A DNA stretch of 64,000 bases, taken from Aquidulcibacter sp. (lineage in GTDB: Bacteria; Pseudomonadota; Alphaproteobacteria; Caulobacterales; Aquidulcibacteraceae). Position 1 is the first letter of the stretch. Each line of letters starts with the position of its first letter. Both the position numbers and the translations under genes were made by a program. The notes below the pieces were generated by a model. It saw only the letters and a list, made by a program, of their open reading frames with translations. It did not search any database and was not told where the DNA came from. Below, in pieces: positions 25,614-35,556 of this stretch. The DNA is taken from assembly GCA_027532555.1 (NCBI GenBank), contig JAPZTJ010000004.1:1-64000 (forward strand), written 5' to 3'.

Positions 25614-26699
25614 TTAAACCCCTTGTTGAATCGCCGCAAATACCAGATCAGCCAAGGCTTCTGCCGCGTCTGGCTTGCCGACGCTTCTGGCGGCTTTAGC
25701 GCGCTTTTGTAGCTCGTCAGGCGCTGTCAGAAGGTTTTCCAACAGCTGGGCCAAAGCATCGACGGTAAATTCCGTCTCCTTGATCACATCGGCTGCGCCG
25801 ACACTGGCCAAGGCTTCGGCGTTGAAGGTCTGATGGTCATTGGTGGCACCGGGGAGCGGCACCAGAATGGCGGGGCGACCGACCACAGCGGTTTCTGACA
25901 CGGTGGAGGCACCAGCGCGCCCGATGACCAGATGGCTTTTGGCCAAACGGTCGGCCATATCTTTAAAGAAGGGCCAAACCTCGCACTGAACGCCGGCTTC
26001 GGTATAAGTGTCGCGGGCAAAATCGCATTGTTCTTCACGCACTTGGTGCGACACGAACAGGCGCGCACGCAAATGCTCTGGCAACGCGGCGATAGCTTGG
26101 GGCACAATGCTGCCCAGCACGCGTGCGCCTTGGCTGCCGCCTGTAACCAGAATGCGCAGATTGCCGCTAGACAGATCGGGATAGCCATCCAAGCGAGCAT
26201 CCACGATAGGCTGGCGTACAGGGTTGCCGACGACGACATGTTTGTCTGGATGCTCTAACCCGTCGAGTTGGGCAAAGCCTGAAGCAATCGAAACCGCCTT
26301 GCCTTGAAAGAGGCGATTGACGCGCCCCAGCACCGCATTTTGCTCATGCACGATGACGGGCACTTTGCCGCTGGAAAACAATACAGGAAACGTCGGATAG
26401 CCGCCGAACCCGATAATCGCCGCGGGATCGTGGCTTTTGATAAAGGGGCCGACAAGATTGAGGCTTTTCATCACGGCAAAGCCCGCATCAATCTTGCCCT
26501 TGATCCCACCTTCATCGGCATTGGTCACGGGCAGGATCAGAACTTCTTCGGCAGGAAAGCCTTCAGTATAGCGCTTGCCACGCGGGTCAGTGATCAAAGC
26601 GACACGACCGCCACGGGCGACAATGGCATCAGCAAAAGCGCGGGCTGGAAACATATGACCGCCAGTGCCACCAGCAGCAATTATAACAAGGGGACCCAT
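25614..26699 (-). CDS. murG: UDP-GlcNAc transferase MurG
   Basis: A 361-residue glycosyltransferase that adds GlcNAc to lipid I to make lipid II on the inner face of the membrane. The N-terminal loop I-A-A-G-G-T-G-G-H-M-F-P-A and the acceptor-side G-F-G-G-Y-P-T-F-P are present; the donor-binding G-G-S-Q-G-A and the C-terminal G-R-A-G-A-S-T-V-S-E and P-L-P-G-A-T-N-D-H-Q-x-x-N-A stretches are intact. It follows ftsW after 111 bases. Confidence 0.97.
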   Translation of the reverse strand: MGPLVIIAAGGTGGHMFPARAFADAIVARGGRVALITDPRGKRYTEGFPAEEVLILPVTNADEGGIKGKIDAGFAVMKSLNLVGPFIKSHDPAAIIGFGGYPTFPVLFSSGKVPVIVHEQNAVLGRVNRLFQGKAVSIASGFAQLDGLEHPDKHVVVGNPVRQPIVDARLDGYPDLSSGNLRILVTGGSQGARVLGSIVPQAIAALPEHLRARLFVSHQVREEQCDFARDTYTEAGVQCEVWPFFKDMADRLAKSHLVIGRAGASTVSETAVVGRPAILVPLPGATNDHQTFNAEALASVGAADVIKETEFTVDALAQLLENLLTAPDELQKRAKAARSVGKPDAAEALADLVFAAIQQGV

Positions 26700-26810
26700 G
26701 TCTACACTTCATCCTTGGAGAGGCAATGGCCCGTTCTTTAGGGCGCTTTGAGGCCAGATTGAAGCGACTTGGGCGGTAAGTGACTGCTGAATGAGGAAAG
26801 TGCTCGCGGC

Positions 26811-27980
26811 TTACCAGCCCACCCAGCCTGGTTCCTTGCCATTGCGCAAATCTTGGCCGGGCCGCTTGCGGGTTAAAGCCAAAGCCAAACCAATGGTGAC
26901 GGCAGAGCCCAAGATGGATGAGCCGCCATACGAGATAAAGGGTAGCGTCATGCCCTTGGCTGGCATCAGGTTTAAGTTCACCGCCAGATTGATCGCCGCT
27001 TGATACCCAATCAGCGCAAAAAGACCTGTTGCGGCTAATTGTGGGAAGTTCTCGCTTTGGCGATTGGCGATCAAAAGACCGCGAACCACCAGCGCGCAAA
27101 ACAGAACCACAAGGCCTACGCTCGCAATCAAGCCAAACTCCTCTGCCGCCACTGAATAGATGAAGTCGGTGTGCGCGTCGGGCAAAAAGTGTTTGATTTC
27201 GCCCTCGCCCGGACCGCGGCCTAAAAAGTCGCCAGCTGCAATCGCATCAAGCGCCCGATCTGTTTGGTAGGTTTCGCCTGCTTCTGGGTTCAAAAAGCCT
27301 TGTACGCGCTTCTGCACATGCTCAAAGGCAAAGTACAAAATCCCGCCGCCGACGACTGCCGCACTGGCAAAGGCCGCGATCCAAACCCACGACATGCCAG
27401 AGATCAAAAACACAGTTAGGAAAGCCATGGTCAAAAGACCTGTCTGTCCAATGTCGGGCTGTGCGATCAAGAGCGCAACCGGCAGGACATAGAGTGCCAT
27501 GCCAATGCGCGCCGCAGGAAAAGATGGCGTCTCAATCCGCTTGGAAAACAACCAAGCCGCAAGCACAATCAGCGAAGGTTTGAGAAGTTCTGACGGCTGA
27601 AACGAGAAGCCGCCAATGCGCAACCAACGCTGCGCCCCTTTGGCTTCATGCCCAAACATTAGAATATAAACCATCAAGATGACGGCCAGAAGGTAGAAAA
27701 CGGCGGCGGCCCGCCTTGCGCCCGTGGGGCTCAAGAAGGACAAAGCTACCACAACGGCTGCGCCGAGGGAGACAAACATGGCTTGGCGCAGCACAAAGAA
27801 GTACTCATTGTTAAAGCCCAAGCGCCCTGTCGCCGCCCCGGACGAGGCAAAACTAAACACCAATCCCATCGTCATCAGAACAGCCGCAATCAGCACGATG
27901 GGGCGATCAATCGTGCGCCACCAGTCAGCGATAAAGGTGCATTCAGCACGTGGCAGTCTGACAGAAGCGAGCATCGCCAT
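26811..27980 (-). CDS. ftsW: Lipid II polymerase / division protein FtsW
   Basis: A 389-residue SEDS protein with about ten membrane helices that polymerises glycan strands at the septum together with FtsI. SEDS landmarks: G-A-Q-R-W-L-R-I-G-G-F-S-F-Q-P-S-E-L-L-K-P, Q-P-D-I-G-Q-T, the periplasmic H-T-D-F-I-Y-S-V-A-A-E-E and P-A-K-G-M-T-L-P-F-I-S-Y-G-G-S-S. Position between murD and murG is standard and favours FtsW over RodA. It lies 29 bases after the murD stop. Confidence 0.96.
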   Translation of the reverse strand: MAMLASVRLPRAECTFIADWWRTIDRPIVLIAAVLMTMGLVFSFASSGAATGRLGFNNEYFFVLRQAMFVSLGAAVVVALSFLSPTGARRAAAVFYLLAVILMVYILMFGHEAKGAQRWLRIGGFSFQPSELLKPSLIVLAAWLFSKRIETPSFPAARIGMALYVLPVALLIAQPDIGQTGLLTMAFLTVFLISGMSWVWIAAFASAAVVGGGILYFAFEHVQKRVQGFLNPEAGETYQTDRALDAIAAGDFLGRGPGEGEIKHFLPDAHTDFIYSVAAEEFGLIASVGLVVLFCALVVRGLLIANRQSENFPQLAATGLFALIGYQAAINLAVNLNLMPAKGMTLPFISYGGSSILGSAVTIGLALALTRKRPGQDLRNGKEPGWVGW

Positions 27981-28009
27981 GGGGTGGCTCCAAAAAGGAC
28001 GTAAGGGCG

Positions 28010-29449
28010 CTACGCCGTTTCGGCGGCAGCAAACGCTGGTGCCGATAGGCCATCATCAGGGTTAATGAGTCCTTTCACACAGGCGGTAAAATGCCGTCCT
28101 CGTGCCTCAAAATCTGGAAATTGATCGAAACTGGCGCAAGCCGGCGACAGGATGATGATCTCTTCGCTTTGTGTCTCTTGCGCCTCTTCATAGGCCCGCG
28201 CGGTAGCCACATCGATCGTGCCACAAATCTCAAACGGGACCTGGCCCTCAAGGGTCTTAGCAAAAGCTTCACCTGCCTCGCCAATCAGATAGGCTTTGGT
28301 GACATGACCAAACAAAGGCGAAAGGCTGTCGATCCCGCCCAGCTTGGCTTGCCCACCGACAATCCAACGCAATTTTGGGAAAGCCGCTAAAGCTTGCGCA
28401 GCAGCATCTGCATTGGTCGCTTTAGAGTCATTGTAAAACCGGATTGGGCCAACTTGGCCAATTTCCTGCAAGCGATGTTCGAGGCCTGGAAAACTAATCA
28501 AGGCTTTGGTGATGGCTTGCGCGCTAAGGCCAAGCGCGCGGGCAGCGGCATAGGCGGCGGCTGCATTTTGCGCATTGTGAGAGCCCGGAAGCGCATGGGC
28601 ATGGGCAAGGTCGACGACCATTTGGCTGCGACCATCCAAGTTATCCCACAACATAGAACCTAGCGCACAAACCCCTTTGCCTAGCGCTTGGCAGGCAGAA
28701 ATCGGCACCACAACCCGCTGCGCTCCAGCATTCATGCGCGTGCAAAGCGCCATGCCCCATTCATCATCCACGCCAACAATCGCACAATCGGTCGCGGTTT
28801 GATTGTTAAAGATACGTCGCTTGGCAGCTGCATAGCGCTCCATCGTGCCGTGGCGTTCTAAATGGTCTGGCGTCAAATTAAGATGGACGGCGGCTTTGGC
28901 TCGCAAGCTTTCGACGAGATCGAGTTGGTAGGAGGAAAGCTCCAACACATAGATGGCGTCAGGACGGGGTGGATCGAGGGCGAGCACGCCTGTTCCAATA
29001 TTGCCCCCCATGCGCACATCCTTGCCATTTGACGACAGAATATGGGTGATCAAAGCGGTAGTTGTGGATTTGCCATTGGTGCCGGTTATGGCGACCACGG
29101 CAGGACGCTGAGCTTCAGGAATGGCATTGAGTTCACGGGCAAAGAGTTCAACGTCGCCAATCACGGGCACATTTGCCCGATGAGCCTTAGTAACGGTCCA
29201 ATGTTGCTTTGGACCATAGATTGGCACGCCGGGGCTCATCACCAAGGCCGCCAAATCTTCAAAAGTGGTCTCTGACAGGTCAAAAGGTGTCAGGCCTTGG
29301 GCGATTGCCGCTGCCCGGCCGGCCTCGCCGTCGTCCCACGCCAGAACCTGCGCACCGCCTGATTTCAGCGCCAAAGCTGTTGCAATCCCAGTGCGCGCCA
29401 AGCCGAAGACGGCAACTTTTTGGCCTTTGAACGTGGTGACAGGGAACAT
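28010..29449 (-). CDS. murD: UDP-MurNAc-L-alanine--D-glutamate ligase
   Basis: A 479-residue Mur ligase that adds D-glutamate. The N-terminal V-F-G-L-A-R-T-G domain is followed by the P-loop I-T-G-T-N-G-K-S-T-T, then L-E-L-S-S-Y-Q-L, and N-D-S-K-A-T-N in the C-terminal domain, the MurD signature. It is slightly longer than the E. coli enzyme (438), with inserts in the central domain. It lies 19 bases after the mraY stop. Confidence 0.96.
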   Translation of the reverse strand: MFPVTTFKGQKVAVFGLARTGIATALALKSGGAQVLAWDDGEAGRAAAIAQGLTPFDLSETTFEDLAALVMSPGVPIYGPKQHWTVTKAHRANVPVIGDVELFARELNAIPEAQRPAVVAITGTNGKSTTTALITHILSSNGKDVRMGGNIGTGVLALDPPRPDAIYVLELSSYQLDLVESLRAKAAVHLNLTPDHLERHGTMERYAAAKRRIFNNQTATDCAIVGVDDEWGMALCTRMNAGAQRVVVPISACQALGKGVCALGSMLWDNLDGRSQMVVDLAHAHALPGSHNAQNAAAAYAAARALGLSAQAITKALISFPGLEHRLQEIGQVGPIRFYNDSKATNADAAAQALAAFPKLRWIVGGQAKLGGIDSLSPLFGHVTKAYLIGEAGEAFAKTLEGQVPFEICGTIDVATARAYEEAQETQSEEIIILSPACASFDQFPDFEARGRHFTACVKGLINPDDGLSAPAFAAAETA

Positions 29450-29468
29450 GGGCTTCGGTCCTTACGTT

Positions 29469-30554
29469 CTAACGCAGCTTCAAAGTGGTCAGACCGATCA
29501 AGGCCAAAACAGTGGCGATAATCCAAAAGCGGATAACCACGGTGGGCTCACTCCAACCCAGCTTCTCAAAGTGATGGTGGATCGGGGCCATTCGAAACAC
29601 CCGCTTGCCGGTAAGCTTAAAGCTGGTGACCTGTACGATCACAGAAACCAATTCCAACACGAAAAGCCCGCCTACAATGGCCAGCACGAACTCATGCTTG
29701 GTTGCGACGGCTGTGATGCCGAGAAGACCGCCCAGAGCCAACGAACCGGTATCGCCCATGAAAATTTGCGCAGGCGGCGCGTTCCACCACAGGAAGCCGA
29801 GACCAGCACCCAAGACCGCACCCAGAATAATGGCGATCTCGCCCACCCCTTGTACAAAATGGAGCTGGAGATAATTGGCGAACACGAAATTGCCGACTAG
29901 GTACACGATCAAACCAAAGGTGGCCGATGCAATCATCACCGGCATGATGGCTAAACCATCCAAGCCGTCGGTCATGTTCACAGCATTGCCGAAGCCTACG
30001 ACAACAATCATGCCGAAAACCAGCGTGAACCAGCCTAAGTTTAGCAATAGGTCTTTGAAGAACGGAAACGCAATCGACGTTCCAAATCCAGGGGGTGCGT
30101 TGTCACCCGCATTCTGTAGCTGGGCGATGAAATAGACGGCGATGAACGCCACCACAAATTCGCCAGCCAGTCGGAACAGCGAAGAGACGCCATCGGTCTT
30201 CTGCTTGGCGACTTTGGCGTAATCATCGAGAAAACCAATGAAGCCATAACCTGCCGTGACCCCCAAGACGATCCAGACATAGGGGTTCTTTAAGTCTGCC
30301 CACAAAAGCGCGCCGACAAAGATAGACAATAAGATCATAGCCCCGCCCATGGTGGGGGTGCCGGCCTTTTTGAAATGGCTTTCTGGACCATCCGTGCGGA
30401 TCGGTTGACCCTTGCCCTGCTTCACCCGAAGCCAGCCAATCATCGGCTTGCCAAAGACAAACATAATGAAAGCTGCTGTCACCACGGCACCTGCCGTGCG
30501 GAAAGTCAAATAGGTGAAGATGTTAAAGTGGGGGTGCAGCAATTCGTACAGCAT
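29469..30554 (-). CDS. mraY: Phospho-MurNAc-pentapeptide transferase
   Basis: A 361-residue integral membrane enzyme with ten helices that transfers phospho-MurNAc-pentapeptide to undecaprenyl phosphate, making lipid I. The acidic catalytic motifs are seen as [23 protein letters not shown] and [11 protein letters not shown]; the H-H-H-F-E motif is near the C-terminus. Its start codon shares one base with the murF stop (TGATG), so translation is coupled. Confidence 0.97.
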   Translation of the reverse strand: MLYELLHPHFNIFTYLTFRTAGAVVTAAFIMFVFGKPMIGWLRVKQGKGQPIRTDGPESHFKKAGTPTMGGAMILLSIFVGALLWADLKNPYVWIVLGVTAGYGFIGFLDDYAKVAKQKTDGVSSLFRLAGEFVVAFIAVYFIAQLQNAGDNAPPGFGTSIAFPFFKDLLLNLGWFTLVFGMIVVVGFGNAVNMTDGLDGLAIMPVMIASATFGLIVYLVGNFVFANYLQLHFVQGVGEIAIILGAVLGAGLGFLWWNAPPAQIFMGDTGSLALGGLLGITAVATKHEFVLAIVGGLFVLELVSVIVQVTSFKLTGKRVFRMAPIHHHFEKLGWSEPTVVIRFWIIATVLALIGLTTLKLR

Positions 30555-31957
30555 CAGCTCTCTCCAGCGGGGGCTTCAAGTGCTTGCAGCGCACGCACAA
30601 CTTCGGCCATTTTGGATCCATTTGACCCTTTGACCATGACAACGTCACCAGCTTGCACCGCTTGGGCGAGTATGGGAGCAAGCTCAGCAGCAGTGGTTGC
30701 ATAAGCCCCGCGTTGGGCTGAGGGCAAAGCATCCCACAAATGCTTCATGCGGGGCCCAGCGCAGAAGACAAGGTCAATATTGGCCCGGATGACATCTTCT
30801 GCCACACCAGCATGATAAGCGTTTTCCTGTACACCCAATTCCAGCATGTCGCCCAAAGCGGCAATGCGGCGTAGGCCAGCGCGCTCAGTCAAAGTAGATA
30901 TGGCTTCGGCCATCGAAGCGGGGTTTGCGTTATAAGCCTCATCCACTAAAACAAAGAAGCCACCTGACGCCAGCGAAATCGGTCGCGACACACCGCGACC
31001 ATCAATGGCGCCAAATTGCGAAAGCGCGGCCGCTGCAGCTTGCCCATCACCGCCGGCCAAAACCGCCAAGGTCAGTGCGCACAGGCCGTTATGAACCCAA
31101 TGAGCTCCTGGCTCTTGGATTACCCAAGTAAGCTCTTGACCCATGATGTCGGCTGTCACGCGACGGCCTTTTGCCATTTCGTCAATCGCGACAACGTGGG
31201 AGTCAAAGCTCGATTGCATGCCAAAGGTCACAATTGAGATACCATCGCGGTCGCGGGCGCGCGCCGCCAAGCGCGCAGCATGGCGATTGTCACCGGGGAT
31301 GAGGGCTGTGCCGCCGGCATCAAGGCCCAAGAAGATTTCTGCCTTAGCATCAGCAATACCGGTCTCATCGACGAAATGTTCGATATGGACGGGCGCGACC
31401 ATGGTGATGGCGGCAATATGGGGCCTAACTTGAGGCGACAAGCGCGAAATTTCGCCGCCGTGGTTCATGCCAATCTCAAACACACCAAAGCGGGCGTCGC
31501 CCGGCATGCGGGCCAAGGTTAGCGGCACGCCCCAGTGGTTATTATAGGACTTGACCGAGCGGTGGGTCTTGGCCGTTGCGGCCAAAGCTGTCGCCGTCAT
31601 TTCCTTGACCGTCGTTTTGCCAACAGAGCCTGTGATGGCCACACGGGTCGCAATGACGTTGCGACGACGTGCCTGCGTGCCAAGATTTTCAAGCGCCAGC
31701 AATGTGTCGGGCACTACCAAAAGGGGGGCGCCTGCATCCGCACAGGAGGGGTCGACCACCATGGCAGCGCCAGCACCGGCAGCTAACGCATTTCGTACAA
31801 AGCTGTGTCCATCGCGTTCGGCTTTCAGCGCAACAAACAAGTCCCCGGGCTCAACCGCACGGCTATCTATCGAAATACCATTAATGGCCCACTGGCCCTG
31901 CGCTTTGCCCGAAACGGCGAAAGCTGCAGCCATCGATGTCCAGAGAGGATCAGTCAA
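30554..31957 (-). CDS. murF: UDP-MurNAc-tripeptide--D-alanyl-D-alanine ligase, TTG start
   Basis: A 467-residue Mur ligase that adds D-Ala-D-Ala. The N-terminal domain has [15 protein letters not shown], the P-loop is [12 protein letters not shown], and M-N-H-G and [11 protein letters not shown] mark MurF. The frame extends to 32062, deep into murE. The start is taken as TTG 31957, because GGGGAGG lies 5 bases before it, the N-terminus then matches the family, and it overlaps the murE stop by only 8 bases. Confidence 0.94.
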   Translation of the reverse strand: MTDPLWTSMAAAFAVSGKAQGQWAINGISIDSRAVEPGDLFVALKAERDGHSFVRNALAAGAGAAMVVDPSCADAGAPLLVVPDTLLALENLGTQARRRNVIATRVAITGSVGKTTVKEMTATALAATAKTHRSVKSYNNHWGVPLTLARMPGDARFGVFEIGMNHGGEISRLSPQVRPHIAAITMVAPVHIEHFVDETGIADAKAEIFLGLDAGGTALIPGDNRHAARLAARARDRDGISIVTFGMQSSFDSHVVAIDEMAKGRRVTADIMGQELTWVIQEPGAHWVHNGLCALTLAVLAGGDGQAAAAALSQFGAIDGRGVSRPISLASGGFFVLVDEAYNANPASMAEAISTLTERAGLRRIAALGDMLELGVQENAYHAGVAEDVIRANIDLVFCAGPRMKHLWDALPSAQRGAYATTAAELAPILAQAVQAGDVVMVKGSNGSKMAEVVRALQALEAPAGES

Positions 31958-33401
31958 GCGTACCTCCCCGTGCCAGAAGCGCGGATGCGGCAGCTTCTTG
32001 GTCAGAGAAAGGTAGAACTTGGCCCTGCACCAATTGGCCGGTCTCATGGCCTTTGCCCGCAATCAACAGACAATCGCCCTTTTTCAATAAGCCAACAGCA
32101 TGGGCAATCGCCTCACCGCGATCACCAGTTTCAAGCGCATCTGGGCACCCAACCATGACGTCTTTACGGATCTGGGCGGCGTCTTCGGTGCGGGGGTTAT
32201 CATCTGTCACGATAACGACATCACCAAATTTAGCAGCCAAACCGCCCATCAAGGGCCGCTTGCCCTTATCCCGGTCGCCACCGCAACCAAATACCAGCAC
32301 CACCCGACCTGGCGCATGAGGGCGGGCCGCACGTAAAAGTACATCTAACCCGTCTGGGGTATGGGCATAATCGACAAACACATGGGCACCATCTTCGGTG
32401 CTACCAATATGTTCCATCCGGCCTTTGACCGTTTTGAGGCCGGCCAAGCCTTCAAACACCTTGCTGGGCTCTTCGCCAAGGGACAAAGCGAAGCCAGCAG
32501 CCATGACCGCATTGAGGGCTTGAAACTCTCCGATCAAGGGGATTTCAACGGGATAGGTCTTGTTGGCAAAACGCAGATCAACCCGCTGACTTGCAGGTTT
32601 GGGCCAAAGTTCTTCGATCTTGAGGAAGTCGCCGCGCCAGCCAACCAGTTTCAAGTCGAGTGCCTTAGCTTTAGCCGCTTCTTCAAAGGCTGAGGCCTCG
32701 GCTGCATCGGCGTTCACAATCGCAGGCTGGCCCGCGCTCAACAGATCGTTGAACAAGCGCAGCTTAGCTTGGCGATATTCGGCCATGGTGCCGTGATAAT
32801 CGAGGTGGTCTTGCGTCAGATTAGAAAAGCCAGCAGCCGACAAGTGCACACCATGCATCCGGCGCTGATCCAAGGCGTGGGAGGAGCTTTCCATCGCAAT
32901 ATGTGTGATGCCCTCATCGGCCAAATTCTGAAGCGTCGCATGCAACGCGATCGGGTCTGGCGTTGTGAAGCCCAGGTCAATGCGGCCTTTCGGACCAATA
33001 GCCCCTAGGGTTCCGACGCTAGCTGCCGCCCTGCCCGCATGGGTCCAGATTTGGCGCAAGAAATCGACGGTGGAGCTTTTCCCATTGGTGCCGGTAATCG
33101 CCACCACACAAGCTGGCTGGCGCGGAAAAAAGCGCGAGGCTGCGGTTGACAACGCAGCGCGGGCTTGGGGCACTTCAATGACAGGCACACCGCATTCGGC
33201 CAAACCCGGTTCAGCTAAAATCGCGACAGCACCGGCGGCCACAGCCTGCGCCACATAGGCGCGGCCATCGCTCTGGGTGCCCGTTAAGGCGGCGAACAAG
33301 TCTCCCGGCTTGGTCTTCCGACTATCGGATGAGAGGCCCGTGATGGTAAGGTTTGCAGCTGGATGTCCCGACTCTAGGTCGAGGAGATCGGCGAGTTTCA
33401 T
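31950..33401 (-). CDS. murE: UDP-MurNAc-L-Ala-D-Glu--meso-DAP ligase
   Basis: A 483-residue Mur ligase. It has S-D-S-R-K-T-K-P-G-D-L-F near the N-terminus, the P-loop I-T-G-T-N-G-K-S-S-T, and D-Y-A-H-T-P-D. The C-terminal D-D-N-P-R motif is the meso-diaminopimelate specificity loop, so the peptidoglycan is of the usual Gram-negative type. It overlaps the ftsI stop by ATGA and murF by 8 bases. Confidence 0.97.
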   Translation of the reverse strand: MKLADLLDLESGHPAANLTITGLSSDSRKTKPGDLFAALTGTQSDGRAYVAQAVAAGAVAILAEPGLAECGVPVIEVPQARAALSTAASRFFPRQPACVVAITGTNGKSSTVDFLRQIWTHAGRAAASVGTLGAIGPKGRIDLGFTTPDPIALHATLQNLADEGITHIAMESSSHALDQRRMHGVHLSAAGFSNLTQDHLDYHGTMAEYRQAKLRLFNDLLSAGQPAIVNADAAEASAFEEAAKAKALDLKLVGWRGDFLKIEELWPKPASQRVDLRFANKTYPVEIPLIGEFQALNAVMAAGFALSLGEEPSKVFEGLAGLKTVKGRMEHIGSTEDGAHVFVDYAHTPDGLDVLLRAARPHAPGRVVLVFGCGGDRDKGKRPLMGGLAAKFGDVVIVTDDNPRTEDAAQIRKDVMVGCPDALETGDRGEAIAHAVGLLKKGDCLLIAGKGHETGQLVQGQVLPFSDQEAAASALLARGGTLD

Positions 33402-35140
33402 GGCTCCCCCTGCGTCGCTTTCTGCGACGGATTAGTCTTTGGTGTAGGCGCAGACTTGAGCGTCGGCGCGCGCGGCGGTTCCATCTGAGCTAACGCGCGG
33501 TTTGGCGCAATCCCCAGAAGCGGTGCAGAGCGCGCGACAATCCGCGAGACAGAAGGAGCTGCTGCAAACGCAGCCGTAGCGGCACCGCCAGATTCAGCAT
33601 GACCCTTCGGCTCATCAAGCAAGAAAACAATGGCGTAACGGGGGTCGCTTGCAGGGAAGACGCCAGCAAAGCTCGAAACGCGGCGATTGGAATCATAGCC
33701 GTTCGGCCCTGCTTTCTCAGCGGTCCCCGTTTTTCCTGCAACCTCATAGCCCAGAGCATCCGCGTTCTTGCCGGTGCCATCGGTCACCACTTCACGCATA
33801 AGCTTCACAACGGTTTTCGACGTTGCAGGGGTCAGGACGGCGCGGCTGGATACCGGTATAGTGGGGTCGCGCGCGATGAAGGTCGGGCGAATATAATGAC
33901 CGCCATTGGAGACAGCCGCATAGCCACCCGCCACAGCCATTGGAGAGACCGCGATCCCATGCCCGAACGAGGCGGTTGCGGCGGCAATCTCGCTCCAACG
34001 CTTGGGCAGGATCGGGCGAGCATTCTCCAAAAGCTCTCCGCCGGCTGCTTCCATCAAGCCCAGACGCGAAAAGAATTCACGTACACGCGGTGCGCCGACC
34101 GAACGGGCAATCCGCACCGTCCCGATGTTGGACGAGTGAGCTAGAATCTCTGACACAGACACGATCTTATTCATCGCGTGAAAGTCTGAAATCAATTCGG
34201 AACCAATGCGCATTGGTGCGCGGGCGTCGAATACCGATTCAGGCGTAATGATATTGTCTTCAAGGCCAATTGCGACAGTAAAGACCTTGAAGGTCGAGCC
34301 CATTTCAAAGCGCGAATTGGTCACCCGATTATTCTGTTGGTTTGGCGTATTGGCCTCTGGTCGATTGGGGTCCATGAACGGCCACGAAGCCGAGGCGATA
34401 ACTTCACCTGTTTTTGCATCCAGCATGACGGCGGCACCGCCCTGTGCCCGGAATGCGCTGGCGGCTTCGCCCAGTTCACGCTCCAGGATGTATTGTACGC
34501 GCATGTCTAAGGACAGCCGCACAGGTTCTGCGCCTGATCCCGTAGTCAAACGATCATTCAAGGCACGCTCTATCCCATTGATACCCTTACCATCAGGATG
34601 CATGGAGCCGAGCACATGGCCTGCCAAATGGCCCATGGGATAAATCCGCTCGGACTCTTCAATGAACTCAAGGCCAGGCTGGGCCAATTCCCAGACGGCT
34701 TGTTTTTGCTTAGGCGTCAGACGTCGCTTGATCCAGACAAAGCGCGAGCGGCTCGATAGCTTTTCAATGAGGCTCGCCTCATCCATTTCTGGGAAGACGT
34801 TGCGCAAAGCACGCGCGGCCTCAACCGGATCCCAGATACGTTTTGGATCTGCATAAAGGGAATGGGCAACGAGCGAAGTGGCCATCAATTGGCCATTACG
34901 GTCAACAATATCGGCCCGCTTAGAAGACGGTGCGACGGCGGCCCGCGCGGCGGTTGCAGCCTCATCAACCGGACGGAAGAGACCAATCTGGACAGCACGG
35001 AGACTTAACAGACCAAAGCCCGCACAAAAGGCAACGGCAAGTGCGATGGTGCGGCCCCGCATGGTCCCAATACCGCCCTGATCACGAGGGGCTGGCCTTG
35101 GCCAATCGAAGCTGGGCTCAGGGCTGCGCGCTTCGCTCAT
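33398..35140 (-). CDS. ftsI: Septal transpeptidase FtsI (PBP3)
   Basis: A 580-residue class B penicillin-binding protein with a single N-terminal membrane anchor (about 28-50), a PBP dimerisation domain, and the transpeptidase domain. Active-site motifs are S-T-F-K (in F-E-M-G-S-T-F-K), S-S-N (in A-H-S-S-N-I-G) and K-T-G-T (in V-A-G-K-T-G-T-A). A proline- and lysine-rich tail of about 30 residues follows. It crosslinks septal peptidoglycan and partners with FtsW in this cluster. Overlaps with ftsL and murE are 4 bases each. Confidence 0.96.
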   Translation of the reverse strand: MSEARSPEPSFDWPRPAPRDQGGIGTMRGRTIALAVAFCAGFGLLSLRAVQIGLFRPVDEAATAARAAVAPSSKRADIVDRNGQLMATSLVAHSLYADPKRIWDPVEAARALRNVFPEMDEASLIEKLSSRSRFVWIKRRLTPKQKQAVWELAQPGLEFIEESERIYPMGHLAGHVLGSMHPDGKGINGIERALNDRLTTGSGAEPVRLSLDMRVQYILERELGEAASAFRAQGGAAVMLDAKTGEVIASASWPFMDPNRPEANTPNQQNNRVTNSRFEMGSTFKVFTVAIGLEDNIITPESVFDARAPMRIGSELISDFHAMNKIVSVSEILAHSSNIGTVRIARSVGAPRVREFFSRLGLMEAAGGELLENARPILPKRWSEIAAATASFGHGIAVSPMAVAGGYAAVSNGGHYIRPTFIARDPTIPVSSRAVLTPATSKTVVKLMREVVTDGTGKNADALGYEVAGKTGTAEKAGPNGYDSNRRVSSFAGVFPASDPRYAIVFLLDEPKGHAESGGAATAAFAAAPSVSRIVARSAPLLGIAPNRALAQMEPPRAPTLKSAPTPKTNPSQKATQGEP

Positions 35141-35556
35141 CGTGCCACCACTGTCACGACTGGAGCGGGCTTTACCGCAACAGCTTTTGACGTGTCGGCC
35201 GCTGGCTCCGCTGGCTTGGCCGCAGTATTCGGCACGATCGGATTGGCGTCGGCGGCTGGAGGGGCAACACGCAAGGGTGCGACTTGATCAATATCTTCTA
35301 TGGTTGCAATGCGATCCGCAGTTATCGGAGCTAAGCCCAGCCTGCGCGTCGCCGCCTCTTCTAGACGGTCCGGCCGCTCAACCCATGTGAGCTCTGCTTC
35401 CAAGGTCCGCACGGCGCGCCGCTCGGTATCGACCTCATCCTGCAGTACCAGCACTTTTTCGCGCACCGCTTGGGCCTCTGCTTTGGCCCAGTAAAGCGCA
35501 AAGGCCAGTGCCACGAGGCCGACGAAACCAAACAAATGGGTGCGGGTCAGTGTCAT
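35137..35556 (-). CDS. ftsL: Cell division protein FtsL
   Basis: A 139-residue bitopic protein: membrane segment at about 8-25, then a heptad-rich coiled coil (V-R-E-K-V-L-V-L-Q-D-E-V then R-R-A-V-R-T-L-E-A-E) and R-L-E-E-A-A-T-R-R-L-G-L. FtsL is poorly conserved; the call rests on this topology and on its exact position between rsmH and ftsI. The alanine/proline-rich tail after residue 95 is unusually long. Four-base overlaps join it to both neighbours. Confidence 0.85.
   Translation of the reverse strand: MTLTRTHLFGFVGLVALAFALYWAKAEAQAVREKVLVLQDEVDTERRAVRTLEAELTWVERPDRLEEAATRRLGLAPITADRIATIEDIDQVAPLRVAPPAADANPIVPNTAAKPAEPAADTSKAVAVKPAPVVTVVAR

Noticed and set aside
26700-26810. Small gene or promoter between ftsW and murG
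   Set aside because: The 111-base gap has no open frame with a ribosome site and no convincing promoter pair.
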